IMG/VR virus record: IMGVR_UViG_3300018481_000068
Coordinates: 1 to 25,350 of that record
Source of the DNA: a virus
Strand: one strand, 5' to 3'
DNA: 25,350 bases
The position numbers and the translations under genes are program-made. Below the pieces are notes generated by a model. That model was not told where the DNA came from. It did not search any database and saw only the letters and a list, made by a program, of their open reading frames with translations. This document shows, in pieces, positions 14,118-21,483 of the stretch. The first letter of the stretch is position 1. The number at the start of each line of letters is the position of its first letter.

Positions 14118-15686
14118 ATGCCCACCGTAGACGACCGACAGGTGCCCGTGGCGCGCGCCGCAGAGCGCGTCCCCATGGGGGAAGCGATCGGCGTCACCGG
14201 GCTGAGGCAGTTCTCTGGCTACGTCCGCGAGGAGTTCCTCGTCCAGCTTGATGGGCTGAAGGGGCGCAACACCTTCGAGGAGATGGCCAAGAACGACAGC
14301 ACCTGCGGGGCCGTCCTCTTCGCCATCCGCAACATGCTGCGCAGCCTTGAATGGCGGGTGGTGCCCTCCGAGGCCAGCGACGCCCGCTCGATCGAGTCCG
14401 CCGAGCTTGTCGAGGGGATGCTGTTCAAGGACATGCAGCAGACGTGGCCCGAGTTCATCGAGGCCTGTTGCAGCCAGTTCACCTACGGCTTCGCGATCCA
14501 CGAGATCCTGTGGAAGAAGCGCAAGGGGCTCAACGCCAGCAAGCCATGGATGTCGAGCGACTTCGATAACGGGCTCTGGGCGCCGCGCGCCTTCGCACCG
14601 CGCAGCCAGAAGACCATCATGCGCTGGATCTTCGACGCCGAGCAGAACCTGATCGGCTTCGAGCAGACGCCCTACACTCAGGGCTCCATCGTGGTGCCCA
14701 TCCGCCGTTGCCTGCACTTCCGCACCACCGCCGAGCTTGACAACCCCGAGGGCGTCTCACTGCTGCGCACCGCCTACCGAAGCTGGTACTGGCTGAAGCG
14801 GCTTCAGGAGATCGAGGGCATCGGCACCGAGCGCGACCTCGCGGGCTACCCCGTCCTGAAGGTGCCCGGCGAGATGCTCGACCCCTCCGCCAACGCCGAC
14901 CCGAGCATGCGCATGGCGCGCGCCGGCTACGAGGAGTTCCTGCGCAAGGTGCGCCGCGACCAGAACGAAGGCGTGCTGCTGCCGTCCGACCGCGATGACA
15001 AGGGCAATCCCTACTACGAGTTCAGCCTCGTCTCCTCCGGCGGCACCCGCGCGCTCCGCATCGATGAGTCGATCAGCCGCTACCAGAAGGACATCGCCCG
15101 CAGCGTGCTCGCCGACTTCATCTTCCTTGGCGCCGACGGCGGTGGCAGCCTCGCGCTGGGCCGCTCCAAAATTGCATTCTTCATCGAGGCGCTGAAGGCC
15201 TATGCGCAGGCGATCACTCACCAGATCAACGAGGTGGCGATCCAGCAGATCTGGCGTCTGAACGGCTTCGACATGGAGCTTATGCCGCGCCTTGAGCCGG
15301 GCGAGATCGAGAAGGAAGACCTCGCGGCACTGGGCACCTACCTCGGCGCGCTCAACACGGCAGGCTTCGACCTCGCCACCGACACCGAGCTTGAGAACCA
15401 CCTCCGCCGCGCCGCCGACCTCCCCGACGCGCCCGACCGCACCCAAGACGACGACTTCGTGGAGATGCCGTCCGGGCGCGCCGTGCGCACCACCGTCCCC
15501 GGCTTCGACGCCGACGGCAACCCGATCCCGCCGGATGAGATGGTCGGGGGTGAACCCGGACCCGATGGCAAGCCAACACCCAAGAAGGGCGAGGACGAAG
15601 ACGAGTCCGAGGCACTGGGCAAGGCGCTGCGCGAGCGGTTCGGTCTCGACCTCGACCGGGTGATAAGGGCGATCGAACATGGCTGA
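14118..15686 (+). CDS. Portal protein (DUF935 / Mu gp29-like)
   Basis: A 522-residue protein. It forms the ring at the capsid vertex through which DNA enters. Evidence is order (directly after the large terminase) and family-like segments: FEEMAKNDSTCGAVLFAIRNMLRSLEWRV, the GTERDLAGYPVLKVPG turn, and DFIFLGADGGGSLALGRSK, typical of DUF935 portals. The C-terminal tail (residues 440-500) is acidic, Asp/Pro-rich, like other portal tails. The end overlaps the next gene by 8 bases. The start has a usable AGAGG. Portal assignment is firm; the exact subfamily is inferred. Confidence 0.85.
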   Translation: MPTVDDRQVPVARAAERVPMGEAIGVTGLRQFSGYVREEFLVQLDGLKGRNTFEEMAKNDSTCGAVLFAIRNMLRSLEWRVVPSEASDARSIESAELVEGMLFKDMQQTWPEFIEACCSQFTYGFAIHEILWKKRKGLNASKPWMSSDFDNGLWAPRAFAPRSQKTIMRWIFDAEQNLIGFEQTPYTQGSIVVPIRRCLHFRTTAELDNPEGVSLLRTAYRSWYWLKRLQEIEGIGTERDLAGYPVLKVPGEMLDPSANADPSMRMARAGYEEFLRKVRRDQNEGVLLPSDRDDKGNPYYEFSLVSSGGTRALRIDESISRYQKDIARSVLADFIFLGADGGGSLALGRSKIAFFIEALKAYAQAITHQINEVAIQQIWRLNGFDMELMPRLEPGEIEKEDLAALGTYLGALNTAGFDLATDTELENHLRRAADLPDAPDRTQDDDFVEMPSGRAVRTTVPGFDADGNPIPPDEMVGGEPGPDGKPTPKKGEDEDESEALGKALRERFGLDLDRVIRAIEHG

Positions 15687-16575
15687 CGACGCGGAGACCG
15701 AGTTCGGCAAGCGGCTGCGGGCCACCCTCGACGCTGCTGCCAAGGCAGCGGCGCAGGCGGTTGTCGAGAAGCGGTTCGAGGCGTTCGGCAGCGACGTTGT
15801 GGGGTGGTCCCAGCGGGCTGCGCGCGAGGCGGTGATGGCGTCCATGCTGGAGGCAGTGCAGCCCGTACACGCCGCTCTGGGGCGGCTGGAGGGGCAGCTT
15901 GCCGGCGCCGAGGCCAAGCTCGCCAAGCAGGCGGAGCTTCTCGCTGCCGTCGACGCGGCGAGGCTGCGCAACGACCGGGATGAGCTTGAGGTCACCCAAG
16001 GCCGACTTGAGAAGGCCCGAGGCGACATCTTGGCGGAGATCCGGGCGGCGTCTTCCGAGGTTGCCAAGGAAGCCGATCAGGCCCGAAAGCTGGTCGGCAG
16101 CCTGCTTATCGAGCGTGACGATGTAGCCAGTCTGGCAGCGTCGATCGCCGCCCGGATCGAGGCCCTCCACGGGGACGTGGCGAAGGAGGCCGAGACGGCT
16201 GCCGTCGCCGCCACCGAGCGGCTGAAGGGCGACCTTCTCGGTGAGATGGACGCCTTCAGCGAGACCCTGCGCGAGATCACCGCCGAGGACGTGAAGAAGT
16301 TCCGCGCCGAGTCCGCCGGCGTGCTCAGCCGTGCCCGCGCTGAAATGGCCAGTCACCTCGACGCCATCCGCAAGCGCCACAGCGAGAGCGCCGGCCTGCT
16401 GCTGGCGCGCTTCCGTGGCCCCCACGAGGCGGGCGAGTCTTATGCCAAGGGCGACGTGACCGTCTTCCGGGGCTCGACGTGGATTGCCAAGCGCGCGCCC
16501 GATGGCACCCTGCCGTCCGCCGACCCGAAGGGGCCGTGGGCGCTGTTCGCCGCCGGCGTGGTCGGTAAGGGATGA
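15679..16575 (+). CDS. Coiled-coil protein with carbohydrate-binding-like C-terminus
   Basis: A 298-residue protein. Residues 1-245 are almost entirely helical with Ala, Glu, Lys and Arg in heptad-like order, a long coiled coil. The last 54 residues (YAKGDVTVFRGSTWIAKRAPDGTLPSADPKGPWALFAAG region) look like a small carbohydrate-binding module of the chitin-binding (family V/XII) type: GD-V, GS-W, P-PW. The layout (stalk plus small sugar-binding tip) suggests a trimeric fibre or spike. It is placed directly after the portal, an odd place for a tail fibre, so a head-decorating fibre is also possible. The 3' end overlaps the next gene by four bases. Confidence 0.65.
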   Translation: MADDAETEFGKRLRATLDAAAKAAAQAVVEKRFEAFGSDVVGWSQRAAREAVMASMLEAVQPVHAALGRLEGQLAGAEAKLAKQAELLAAVDAARLRNDRDELEVTQGRLEKARGDILAEIRAASSEVAKEADQARKLVGSLLIERDDVASLAASIAARIEALHGDVAKEAETAAVAATERLKGDLLGEMDAFSETLREITAEDVKKFRAESAGVLSRARAEMASHLDAIRKRHSESAGLLLARFRGPHEAGESYAKGDVTVFRGSTWIAKRAPDGTLPSADPKGPWALFAAGVVGKG

Positions 16576-16919
16576 CCACTGACGGTCCCACCCCCGCCCC
16601 CAAGGGCTGGTTCGACACCCAGACGATGGTGATCTTGGGCGGCGTCGGGGTGACGCTTGTCGGCTGGGGCTACGTGTTCAGCGAGGTGCAGAGCGACACC
16701 AACCGCAATACGGCGGCGGTGATCGAGCTATCGACCCGACTGGAGCGCAACGACAGCGCCACCGCCCTGCTCGACACACGGGTGGGGGCGCTGGAGAACA
16801 TCGCGCAGGATGCGATCATGCTCAGGCGCGAACTGGAGGGCACGGTCGGCAGCTTCAGGTCAGACATCGCCGTGATCAAGGAGATTCTGGAGCGGATGGA
16901 TCAGGAGGCTCAGCCATGA
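16572..16919 (+). CDS. Small membrane protein with coiled coil, possible lysis accessory
   Basis: A 115-residue protein. A hydrophobic span at about residues 18-36 (VILGGVGVTLVGWGYVF) is followed by a helical region with heptad spacing. This layout is common in phage spanin- or holin-accessory proteins. The neighbours (a second small membrane protein and the M15 endolysin) support a lysis role, but no family is recognised. Overlaps by ATGA with both neighbours. Confidence 0.6.
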   Translation: MTTDGPTPAPKGWFDTQTMVILGGVGVTLVGWGYVFSEVQSDTNRNTAAVIELSTRLERNDSATALLDTRVGALENIAQDAIMLRRELEGTVGSFRSDIAVIKEILERMDQEAQP

Positions 16920-17128
16920 CCATGCCAGCAAGCCCCGACGATGGGGTGGTCAGCGACCTCATCCACGCGATGAAGAACAACCCCTCCTGTCTGGCAGCCA
17001 TCCTGCTGGCGGCGCTATTCGCGGTGCTGACCTACTTCGCCTTGCAGGCCGACGCTGACCGCAGGGCGAAGATCATCGAACTGATGCTGACGAGGTGCTT
17101 CGATCAGGTGCAGGGGCTGGAGCCATGA
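16916..17128 (+). CDS. Small single-span membrane protein, holin-like candidate
   Basis: A 70-residue protein with one hydrophobic span at residues about 24-44 (SCLAAILLAALFAVLTYFAL), a short cytosolic N-terminus and a charged C-terminus (DRRAKIIELM). Size, span and place directly before an endolysin with an ATGA overlap fit a holin. No family is recognised and class III-type topology is only inferred. Confidence 0.6.
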   Translation: MTMPASPDDGVVSDLIHAMKNNPSCLAAILLAALFAVLTYFALQADADRRAKIIELMLTRCFDQVQGLEP

Positions 17129-17643
17129 GCGCAAGAGATGTCCTTGAGTGGCAGGAGACGCTCCAAGCGGCAGGCTTCCCGCCGGGCGACATCGACGGCG
17201 TCTTCGGACCTGACACCCTCACGGCCAGCATGGCCTCGATCAAGGACCAACTGGCAGCGACGCCACCCGTCGTGGAGGGCTACCCGCCGGGCTATTTGTC
17301 CGAGCATTTCACGGCGTGGGAGTTCTGCTGCAAGCACTGCGGCACGCTGCCAGCCGACGGCATCGCGCCCGAATTGATCCTCCTGCTGGAGGACGTCCGC
17401 GCCCAGTTCGGCCAGCCCGTGATGATCAACAGCGGCTACCGCTGCCCGACCCACAACGCCAATGTCGGAGGGGTCGTGGACAGCCAGCATGTCGACGGCG
17501 AGGCTGCCGACTTCGTCGTCGGCGAGACCTCACCCGCCAAGGTGTACGCCTACCTCGACCCGTGGCACGATGGCGGTCTGGGCAAATACGACACGTTCAC
17601 GCATGTGGACGTGCGGGGGCATCGTTCCCGCTGGGAGGGCTGA
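17125..17643 (+). CDS. Endolysin: peptidoglycan-binding plus M15 peptidase
   Basis: A 172-residue protein from ATG 17125. A longer upstream start is rejected because the ATGA overlap fits the coupled pattern. Residues 1-45 (LQAAGFPPGDIDGVFGPDT) form a peptidoglycan-binding domain. Residues 55-172 form an M15-type peptidase: SGYRCPTHN (103-111), SQHVDGEAADF (120-130, His122 and Asp129 as zinc ligands) and THVDVRG (159-165, His160, Asp162). It should cut peptide cross-links in the cell wall. It lies after two small membrane proteins, together making a compact lysis cassette. Confidence 0.88.
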   Translation: MSARDVLEWQETLQAAGFPPGDIDGVFGPDTLTASMASIKDQLAATPPVVEGYPPGYLSEHFTAWEFCCKHCGTLPADGIAPELILLLEDVRAQFGQPVMINSGYRCPTHNANVGGVVDSQHVDGEAADFVVGETSPAKVYAYLDPWHDGGLGKYDTFTHVDVRGHRSRWEG

Positions 17644-18045
17644 ATGACCGAAGAGATCGAGTTCACCCGCCTTCAACTGGCCAACGCCATGGCCAAGGCG
17701 TACAGCAGCAGGCAGCCACGGGTGACCTCCGGGGATAAAGGCGGTCAGTGGACCAGCGGAGGCTTCAGCGGCAGCAGCGGTGGCGCGGCGGGGCGCGCCG
17801 CCGACGAGGCAGGCGCCGCAGCCGGGATCCGCATCAAGCCGGGCCGGGGCGACGTTTCGTTCAAACAGGACGCCGACGCCGGCACCGTGATCGGCAGCGC
17901 CCACACCGAGAAGGGCAAGTCCGCGCTGGAGGCAGCCAAGCCCAAGACGGCGCTCGGGGTGGCGCTGATGAAGCCCATCGACGCCTATAAATTCACGATG
18001 GCCGCGCGGAAGCAGGGCCTGAACATCATCGCCCCCGGTGAGTGA
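17644..18045 (+). CDS. Small virion-type protein of unknown function
   Basis: A 133-residue protein with GGGAGGG just before ATG 17644. Residues 25-41 (PRVTSGDKGGQWTSGGF) match the short G-x-G-G-Q-W/F-T motif seen near phage head proteins. The rest is Ala/Gly-rich with a helical C-terminus. It follows the endolysin without a gap. The function is not known. Confidence 0.6.
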   Translation: MTEEIEFTRLQLANAMAKAYSSRQPRVTSGDKGGQWTSGGFSGSSGGAAGRAADEAGAAAGIRIKPGRGDVSFKQDADAGTVIGSAHTEKGKSALEAAKPKTALGVALMKPIDAYKFTMAARKQGLNIIAPGE

Positions 18046-18302
18046 TGCTGCCGCATAAACCGAAGAGGAGGCGCGGACGTGCGCTGTTACCGCAAGTGAG
18101 GACGTGCCATATCGGGCTGCGGGTGACCCCGGAGCTTCGCGCGATCATCGAGCAGATTGCCGGTGAGCACAACGTGGGCATCAGCGAGGTGATACTGAAG
18201 TTCGTGATCGACCGACTGGTAGCGGAGGGCTACGTCGCAAAGGAGAGGACCGACAATGACCGTCGAAATGCCGGGCACGCGCCCGTGGCTGCGAACCCTT
18301 AA
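18045..18302 (+). CDS. Ribbon-helix-helix (Arc/CopG-like) protein
   Basis: An 85-residue protein from ATG 18045; GTG 18042 is an alternative and overlaps the previous stop. The N-terminus is basic (PHKPKRRRGRALLP). Residues about 20-65 (HIGLRVTPELRAIIEQIAGEHNVGISEVILKFVIDRLVAEG) have the strand, helix, turn (GIS), helix pattern of Arc/CopG DNA-binding proteins. It could repress or activate a phage promoter. Finding such a regulator within the late operon is unusual. The 3' end overlaps the next gene by 47 bases. Confidence 0.65.
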   Translation: MLPHKPKRRRGRALLPQVRTCHIGLRVTPELRAIIEQIAGEHNVGISEVILKFVIDRLVAEGYVAKERTDNDRRNAGHAPVAANP

Positions 18303-18768
18303 GGCCGAGTTCACCACTCCGGCGCTGCCGGCGTCGGTGGGCATCCCACTGGGCGGGAAGCTGCACAACACGGTTATGGGCACCAAGATCAAGCCCGGAA
18401 CCCGCGCCTACCGCGCCAAGCTGCGCACCGAGGCTGGGCTGTCGATCCTGACGCGGGTCGAGGAGGAGGTCGGCCCGCTGACCATCACCACCCCGACGGC
18501 AGGCGCGACCGTGCCGCCGGTGCATGACATCACCGGCAGGGGCGCAGTTCCCGGCTCCAACGTCGAACTCTGGTACGTCGAGGGCGACCAGATGGTCGCC
18601 ACCGCCGCCGCCGACGTCGAGGGCAACTGGCTTTTCGGCGGCGACACCCCCGCCGCTCTCGGCACGGTTACGTGGCAGGTGCGGCAGGGGCCGAGGGTCT
18701 CCGCCGAGGTGACTGTCACAGTGCAGGAACCCGTCGGCATGGCCACGGGCAAGCGCCATGGCAAGTGA
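18256..18768 (+). CDS. Ig-like domain protein, possible virion decoration
   Basis: A 170-residue protein with GGAGAGGA upstream of ATG 18256. Residues about 73-157 (LTITTPTAGATVPPVHDITGRGAVPGSNVELWYV and on to VSAEVTVTV) have the alternating beta pattern of bacterial Ig-like folds used on phage surfaces. The N-terminal 70 residues are basic and Pro/Gly-rich. It probably projects from the head or tail, but no specific partner is visible. It overlaps its neighbours by 47 and 11 bases. Confidence 0.6.
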   Translation: MTVEMPGTRPWLRTLKAEFTTPALPASVGIPLGGKLHNTVMGTKIKPGTRAYRAKLRTEAGLSILTRVEEEVGPLTITTPTAGATVPPVHDITGRGAVPGSNVELWYVEGDQMVATAAADVEGNWLFGGDTPAALGTVTWQVRQGPRVSAEVTVTVQEPVGMATGKRHGK

Positions 18769-18919
18769 GTTCCCGTGGGACGCGATGACCTCGCACGACG
18801 AAGTCGATGATTTCCTCGATGACGAGATCGGCGACCAGCCGGAAGGCTGGGACAGGATGACGCTCGCCGAGAAGAAGACTTGGCTGGATGAGAACTACCC
18901 AAAACCGGAGGAGACCTGA
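18758..18919 (+). CDS. Small acidic protein (53 residues)
   Basis: A short gene that overlaps the Ig-like gene by 11 bases. ATG 18758 to TGA 18917-18919 encodes 53 residues starting MASEFPWDAM. It is acidic (DDFLDDEIGD, EKKTWLDENYP) and helical. AAGCGCC precedes the start, a poor ribosome-binding site, but coupling is likely. The downstream gene's ribosome-binding site (GGAGGAG) lies at its 3' end. Function unknown. Confidence 0.6.
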   Translation: MASEFPWDAMTSHDEVDDFLDDEIGDQPEGWDRMTLAEKKTWLDENYPKPEET

Positions 18920-18920
18920 A

Positions 18921-19250
18921 GTGGCTGATAACACACCGAAATCCGACCAGCAGAACCCGCCGTCGGTAGATCCGAAGACGACCAACCCGAGCAACCCGAG
19001 CCCCAGCGGCCCGGACATCCGTGTCGGTGAGGGCGGCGGGCCAGTGCCGGGCGAGGCTGCTGGCACCGAGCCCTCGGGCAACAGCGCCCCCTCGACGGTG
19101 CCGACCACCGCGTCGGCGGAGCCCAAGCTGGAAAGCACCAAGCCGAAGCCGACGCACCCCAACCCCAACTACCCTGACCAGCAGCTTCCTGCTGCCGAGA
19201 TCGAGGCGATGGAGGCGCAGAAATCGAAGACGAAAGTCTCTGAACGCTGA
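18921..19250 (+). CDS. Pro/Ser/Thr-rich disordered protein
   Basis: A 109-residue protein from GTG 18921, fixed by GGAGGAG seven bases upstream; a longer ATG start at 18888 is rejected because it lacks such a site and overlaps the 53-residue gene. The sequence is low-complexity (Pro, Ser, Asn, Thr, Lys), ending in a charged helix EIEAMEAQKSKTK. It may be a linker or scaffold-like virion protein. It begins MADN, like the next gene. Confidence 0.6.
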   Translation: MADNTPKSDQQNPPSVDPKTTNPSNPSPSGPDIRVGEGGGPVPGEAAGTEPSGNSAPSTVPTTASAEPKLESTKPKPTHPNPNYPDQQLPAAEIEAMEAQKSKTKVSER

Positions 19251-19280
19251 TCCCCACCCTATCCAAAAGGACTATCCAAA

Positions 19281-19706
19281 ATGGCAGACAACTACAGCAC
19301 CGTGGCGTTCACGGTCGGTGGCGTCACCGTCACCGCTTCGAGAGCCAAGAGCGGCAGTGCCGCCGATCGTCTGGAGGCGGTCCTGAAGTGGATCGGCGAG
19401 CAGATCGAGGCCGGCCTGCCGGGCATCGACAACACCCTGCCCGGCTCACAGCCCCGTCCCGATCAGGGCCTTCCGGGCGCGCAGCCGGGGCCGGATAACA
19501 CCCTACCCGGCGACCAGCCGAAGCCAGACCAAGGCCTTCCCGGTTCACAGCCCCGTCCCGATCAGGGCCTTCCGGGCGCGCAGCCGGGCGTTGACAACGA
19601 GCTACCGCTGGACGAACTGGCTGATTTCCTGAACAAGCACGCCAAGGAGATCGCCGCCGCGATCCTCAAGGACACCGCCTGCGATCCGGCGCAGCCGAAG
19701 AAGTAA
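19281..19706 (+). CDS. Protein with five 11-residue Pro/Gly/Asp repeats
   Basis: A 141-residue protein with AAGGA before ATG 19281. A beta-like N-terminus (TVAFTVGGVTVTASR) and a helical stretch (LEAVLKWIGEQIE) lead into five tandem units of GxQPxPDxxLP (residues 55-109), then a helical C-terminus (DELADFLNKHAKEIAAAIL). The DNA has a 44-bp exact repeat. The repeats could form an extended, hydrophilic linker or a sugar- or calcium-binding stalk. I recognise no family. It lies in the virion operon before the head-morphogenesis gene. Confidence 0.7.
   Translation: MADNYSTVAFTVGGVTVTASRAKSGSAADRLEAVLKWIGEQIEAGLPGIDNTLPGSQPRPDQGLPGAQPGPDNTLPGDQPKPDQGLPGSQPRPDQGLPGAQPGVDNELPLDELADFLNKHAKEIAAAILKDTACDPAQPKK
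19443..19607 (+). repeat. Tandem 33-bp coding repeat, five units
   Basis: Five 33-base units encode 11 residues each. A 44-bp stretch at 19446-19489 recurs exactly at 19545-19588, 99 bases (three units) downstream. The conserved codons and exact copy point to recent unequal exchange. Confidence 0.8.
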
Positions 19707-19710
19707 GGCC

Positions 19711-21135
19711 ATGGCGGCGAAGACTTCGGCTCAGAAGGCTTGGGAGATCGCGTCCAAGTACGAGCCGAAGCTCGCCGCCGCCATTCGGCAGGCGCTGGCC
19801 ACCTTCAAGGGCAAGGCCAGCGCCGCCCGCATCGAGGCCTACGTCATCAGCGGCGACCTCACCGGCCTCACCCACTACCTGCTGGGAAATTTCGGCGCGT
19901 CGGTGGGGCCGATCGTCATGGTGCTCGATCAGGCAGTCAACGAGGCAGGCCTCGCAGCCGCCACCGAGATCAACGCTGCGCTCAAGCCATTCGGCGTCAA
20001 CGTGCGCACGCAGCTTCCCTTCCCGACCGACGTCCCCGCCGGCATCGTCTTTCAGGGCGTGACCCCGGAGTTCGCCTACAACCCGGTGAACCCCAAGACC
20101 ATCACCGCCGTCCGCACATGGCAGGGCAACCTGATCCAGCAGATGAGCACGAACGCCCGCGCGGTGATCATGGACAACATCCGCGCCGGGCTGGTGGCCG
20201 GCGACAACCCCCGCACCATCGCGCGCGCCGTGCGCAACGGCCTGCCGCTGACCCAGAGCCAGAACCGCGCCGTCCAGAACTTCGACAACGACCTCAAGCG
20301 CATCATCGAGCGCGGCATCGGCAGTGCGCAAAGCTGGGGCATCTACACCCCGCGCCAGATTGCAGAATTGAAACTGGCAAACCCCAAGGTCTACCGGCAA
20401 CTGAACTTCACCCCCGCCGAGGCGCTGCAAGGCCGGCGCTGGGCGAAGATCAGCCGCGCCGCCGGCACCCTCCAGTTCGACCCCAAGACCGGCCTGAAGG
20501 CCAGCAAGCCCGTGGGCTTCGTCGCCCCGCCCGGCACCCAAGGCGGCGAGAACGCCTACCGGCTGACCGCTGACGGCAGGCCTGTCGATGCGATGACCGA
20601 GTGGCGACTGCGCGACAAACGCTTCGATCCGAAGATCTACGCCGTGGTCGAGGCGGAGGAGACTCTTGGCGATGCCCGCAGGAGCGCCGCAGGAGCCCGT
20701 ACAGCGGCGGAGAAGGACGCTGCGGCCAAGGTACTGGCCAAGGCGCAGAAGGCCAAGGAGGAGGCCTTGCAGGCGCTGGAGGCGGCACGCGGCGAGATGG
20801 TCGAGGGCTACAACGCACGCATGGTCAAGCACCGCAGCCAAGTGATCGCCCGGACGGAGTCGCTGCGCGCCGCCAACCTCGGCAGCTACGAGGCATGGCG
20901 GCAAGCGATGGACGACAGCGACCTCTTCGAGCCCAACGAGCTTCGCCGCATCTGGATCACCGCCAAGGATGACCGGGTGCGCATGACCCACCGCATCGCC
21001 TCGGGCCAGAAGACCGGGATCACCGAGCCGTTCATGGTGGACGGCGTCGGGGTGATGTTCCCGCCATCCGGGCCGAACTGCCGCTGCACGGTGGGCTACG
21101 AGGCCAACCTCGGCGGCTTCCCTGCGGGCACCTGA
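19711..21135 (+). CDS. Mu F-like head morphogenesis (minor capsid) protein
   Basis: A 474-residue protein. The C-terminus holds the classic F-like signature: RRIWITAKDDRVRMTH (412-427), then FMVDGVGVMFPPSGPNCRC ending at Cys457 and Cys459. This family (phage_Mu_F) is a minor head protein involved in assembly. The N-terminal 300 residues are helical and lack a known enzyme motif. A helical linker (residues 310-365, Ala/Lys/Glu-rich) joins the parts. ATG 19711 follows AAGG closely. It ends in TGATG, a one-base overlap with the next gene. Confidence 0.85.
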   Translation: MAAKTSAQKAWEIASKYEPKLAAAIRQALATFKGKASAARIEAYVISGDLTGLTHYLLGNFGASVGPIVMVLDQAVNEAGLAAATEINAALKPFGVNVRTQLPFPTDVPAGIVFQGVTPEFAYNPVNPKTITAVRTWQGNLIQQMSTNARAVIMDNIRAGLVAGDNPRTIARAVRNGLPLTQSQNRAVQNFDNDLKRIIERGIGSAQSWGIYTPRQIAELKLANPKVYRQLNFTPAEALQGRRWAKISRAAGTLQFDPKTGLKASKPVGFVAPPGTQGGENAYRLTADGRPVDAMTEWRLRDKRFDPKIYAVVEAEETLGDARRSAAGARTAAEKDAAAKVLAKAQKAKEEALQALEAARGEMVEGYNARMVKHRSQVIARTESLRAANLGSYEAWRQAMDDSDLFEPNELRRIWITAKDDRVRMTHRIASGQKTGITEPFMVDGVGVMFPPSGPNCRCTVGYEANLGGFPAGT

Positions 21136-21377
21136 TGTCGTGGAAAGGCCCCGCTCCGCACCACGGCCCCGCCCCCTCTTGGGTCCGGGTGGTCTGCCCC
21201 GACTGCCAGAAGGCTCGCTACATCAACGGCGCGCAGTTTCGGGCGTCCAGCCACCTGCGGTGCAAGTCCTGCACCTACAAGCGGACGCTCGCCCGTCTGG
21301 CTAAGGAAAAAAGAGGCCCGGCTCAGGGGGAAGTAGAGGGGTGGGTCTCGGGAGCCGGGCCGTCTGGAGGTTGTTGA
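21135..21377 (+). CDS. Small zinc-ribbon protein
   Basis: An 80-residue protein overlapping the F-like gene by one base (TGATG). CPDC and CKSC, 21 residues apart, form a likely zinc ribbon, with basic residues around (KRTLARLAKEKRG). The last third is encoded by the hairpin DNA at 21315-21361 and may be a tail without function. Such small zinc-ribbon proteins, like phage Com, regulate translation or bind nucleic acid. Here the function is not known. Confidence 0.55.
   Translation: MSWKGPAPHHGPAPSWVRVVCPDCQKARYINGAQFRASSHLRCKSCTYKRTLARLAKEKRGPAQGEVEGWVSGAGPSGGC
21315..21361 (-). terminator. Hairpin with U-rich tail on the minus strand
   Basis: GGCCCGGCTC (21315-21324) pairs with GAGCCGGGCC (21352-21361). 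On the minus strand a TCTTTTTTCC tract follows, as in an intrinsic terminator, though the 27-base loop is long. On the plus strand it would be a plain hairpin before the Acb1-like gene, perhaps separating that gene. Confidence 0.4.
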
Positions 21378-21483
21378 GGTCGAGCAGTGATCTCTCACAC
21401 AGCCCGGCCAGCATGCCAGAACCTCTGTCGTGGCGCAACCGCCTGTGGTAGCGTGACCGCAACCTGCACCGAAAGAGAGTGCC

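Noticed and set aside
14757-16425. Minus-strand frames of 436 and 357 residues opposite the portal and coiled-coil genes
   Set aside because: High GC third-position effect makes long antisense frames; the plus strand has the family signatures and overlapping gene pattern.
19443-19607. Possible CRISPR array
   Set aside because: The repeat is contiguous, in-frame and protein coding, with no spacers.
19666-20991. Minus-strand 441-residue frame
   Set aside because: Leu/Gly/Arg/His-rich antisense shadow of the Mu F-like gene.
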